Program-made: the position numbers and the translations under genes
Notes under the pieces: generated by a model
What the model saw: only the letters and a program-made list of their open reading frames with translations
Told to the model about the DNA's origin: nothing
The model's database searches: none
Shown here: positions 7,090 through 8,122 of the stretch, one piece after another
How positions within the stretch are numbered: the stretch's first letter is position 1
Layout of the letters: every line of letters begins with the position of its first letter
From: Anseongella sp036570465
GTDB lineage: Bacteria > Bacteroidota > Bacteroidia > Sphingobacteriales > Sphingobacteriaceae
DNA length: 8,122 nucleotides
Reading direction: 5' to 3'
NCBI GenBank assembly: GCA_036570465.1
Contig: DATCYD010000286.1
Span: 1 to 8,122 of the forward strand

Positions 7090-8042
7090 CAGTAACGCTT
7101 AATCACATTACGAAAACTTACGATAAGGGCAAGGTGCTGGCTGTGGACGGCGTTTCATTCGAAGTCGGCAAGGGCGAATTGTTTGGACTTATCGGCCCCG
7201 ACGGGGCGGGTAAGACTTCTATCTTCAGAATTCTTACTACTGTGCTATTGCCGGATGAAGGCAGCGCTAGCGTAGCAGGGTTCGATGTGGTGAACGATTA
7301 CCGGGCTATCCGAAACCGGGTTGGCTATATGCCGGGTAGATTTTCGCTCTATCAGGATCTTACTGTCAGGGAGAACCTGGAATTTTTCGCAACGGTTTTC
7401 GGCACCTCCATCGAGGCTAATTATACGCTTATAAAAGATATTTACGACCAGATTGCTCCCTTCAATAACCGGAGGGCAGGGAAACTTTCGGGAGGGATGA
7501 AACAGAAGCTGGCCTTATGCTGTGCGTTGATCCACAAACCGGAAGTATTGCTGCTGGACGAGCCTACCACCGGCGTGGACGCGGTATCCCGAAGAGAATT
7601 CTGGGACATGCTAAAGCAGTTGAAGCAGCAGGGCATCACCATCCTGGTTTCCACACCCTACATGGACGAGGCGGATCTTTGCGAACGCATTGCCCTTATT
7701 CAGAACGGACGGATCATGTCTGTAGATACCCCCGAAAATGTAACCGGGGTTTACCCTGTACCGCTCTATGCTGTCAAATCGGCGGATCTCTACCGGTTAT
7801 TGAACGATCTCCGAAACAGCGACATGGCTGAAAGCAGTTATGCCTTCGGTGAGTTTCTGCATGTTACCCTGCGGAACGACAACGGAATGACCACAAGTCC
7901 GGAAGACAACTTGCGCGTGTTGAAAAAACTTGCAACGGACCAGGGTCATACGGGGGTGGAAGTAAAACGGATCCCACCGGGAATTGAAGACAGCTTCATT
8001 CACCTGATGAACCAACGTGATAAAATAACGGATCATGGCTGA
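7083..8042 (+). CDS. ABC transporter ATP-binding protein, first of a pair (YbhF N-half-like)
   Basis: This 319-residue cytoplasmic nucleotide-binding subunit belongs to an ABC-2 type exporter. Visible motifs: Walker A GPDGAGKT (38-45), signature LSGGMKQK (135-142), Walker B VLLLDE (155-160) with catalytic Glu160, and the D-loop region TTGVDA (162-167). Two switch residues are unusual: the Q-loop reads GYMPGRF, with Gly85 where Gln is usual, and the H-loop reads STPYMDEA, with Pro192 where His is usual. Residues about 225-319 form a C-terminal extension as in multidrug-type ATPases. The GPDGAGKT Walker A resembles the N-terminal ATPase half of enterobacterial YbhF as I recall it. The gene overlaps the adaptor gene by 7 bases and the next ATPase gene by 8. 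Together the two probably make an asymmetric ATPase dimer, which is an inference. Confidence 0.94.
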   Translation: MVAVTLNHITKTYDKGKVLAVDGVSFEVGKGELFGLIGPDGAGKTSIFRILTTVLLPDEGSASVAGFDVVNDYRAIRNRVGYMPGRFSLYQDLTVRENLEFFATVFGTSIEANYTLIKDIYDQIAPFNNRRAGKLSGGMKQKLALCCALIHKPEVLLLDEPTTGVDAVSRREFWDMLKQLKQQGITILVSTPYMDEADLCERIALIQNGRIMSVDTPENVTGVYPVPLYAVKSADLYRLLNDLRNSDMAESSYAFGEFLHVTLRNDNGMTTSPEDNLRVLKKLATDQGHTGVEVKRIPPGIEDSFIHLMNQRDKITDHG

Positions 8043-8122
8043 AAAAGCGATCATATGCAACAATCTGACCAAGCAATTCGGCGACTTTTACGCCGTAAAC
8101 AAGATCTCCTTCGAGGTAGAGA
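8035..8122 (+). CDS. ABC transporter ATP-binding protein, second of the pair (partial, N-terminus only)
   Basis: An ATG at 8035, overlapping the end of the first ATPase gene by 8 bases, opens a frame that runs off the window after 29 codons. The visible protein (MAEKAIICNNLTKQFGDF, then YAVNKISFEVE) is the usual first strand pair of an ABC ATPase, with the A-loop aromatic in GDFYAV; Walker A lies beyond the edge. The phrase LTKQFGDF resembles the start of the C-terminal ATPase half of YbhF, as recalled from that family. Permease genes would be expected after it. Confidence 0.85.
   Translation, partial: MAEKAIICNNLTKQFGDFYAVNKISFEVE

Overview
The window looks like chromosomal DNA of a Bacteroidota bacterium, probably from the Chitinophagia/Sphingobacteriia side of the phylum. 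The grounds are a SusC/RagA-type TonB-dependent receptor with an STN domain, a FecR-like anti-sigma factor ending in a DUF4974-type domain, the ECF sigma factor that goes with them, weak or absent Shine-Dalgarno sequences, and one close match to the Bacteroidota promoter pattern TTTG-N20-TAnnTTTG. The genus is an inference from protein style only.

Left half (about 1-3916, minus strand): a trans-envelope signalling cassette, transcribed right to left as ECF sigma factor, FecR-type anti-sigma factor, then an STN-bearing SusC-like outer-membrane receptor cut by the left edge. The expected logic is that ligand binding to the receptor is relayed by the STN domain to the periplasmic part of FecR, which frees the sigma factor to transcribe the receptor operon. 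A SusD-like lipoprotein would normally follow the receptor, outside the window. The ligand cannot be read from these genes. A strong GC-rich hairpin separates the anti-sigma gene from the receptor gene.

Right half (about 4081-8122, plus strand): a TetR-family regulator followed by a tightly packed efflux operon: a TolC-like outer-membrane factor, an HlyD-like lipoprotein adaptor, a first ABC ATPase, and the start of a second ABC ATPase cut by the right edge. The last four genes overlap by 4-8 bases. The layout resembles the enterobacterial cecR-ybhGFSR locus, but here the tandem ATPase is two separate genes and the operon carries its own outer-membrane channel. Two ABC-2 type permease genes are expected next.

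The most informative non-coding signal is a 16-bp dyad (TTAATCA-AA-TGATTAA) upstream of the TetR gene, repeated with one mismatch just upstream of the TolC-like gene. This is the likely operator of the TetR protein at both promoters. The divergent intergenic region also holds a promoter whose -7 element overlaps a possible TTG start of the TetR gene, so the ATG at 4081 is the better start. I see no mobile elements, CRISPR arrays, tRNAs or rRNAs. Both halves look like recognisable families, and I do not see an evident undescribed system.
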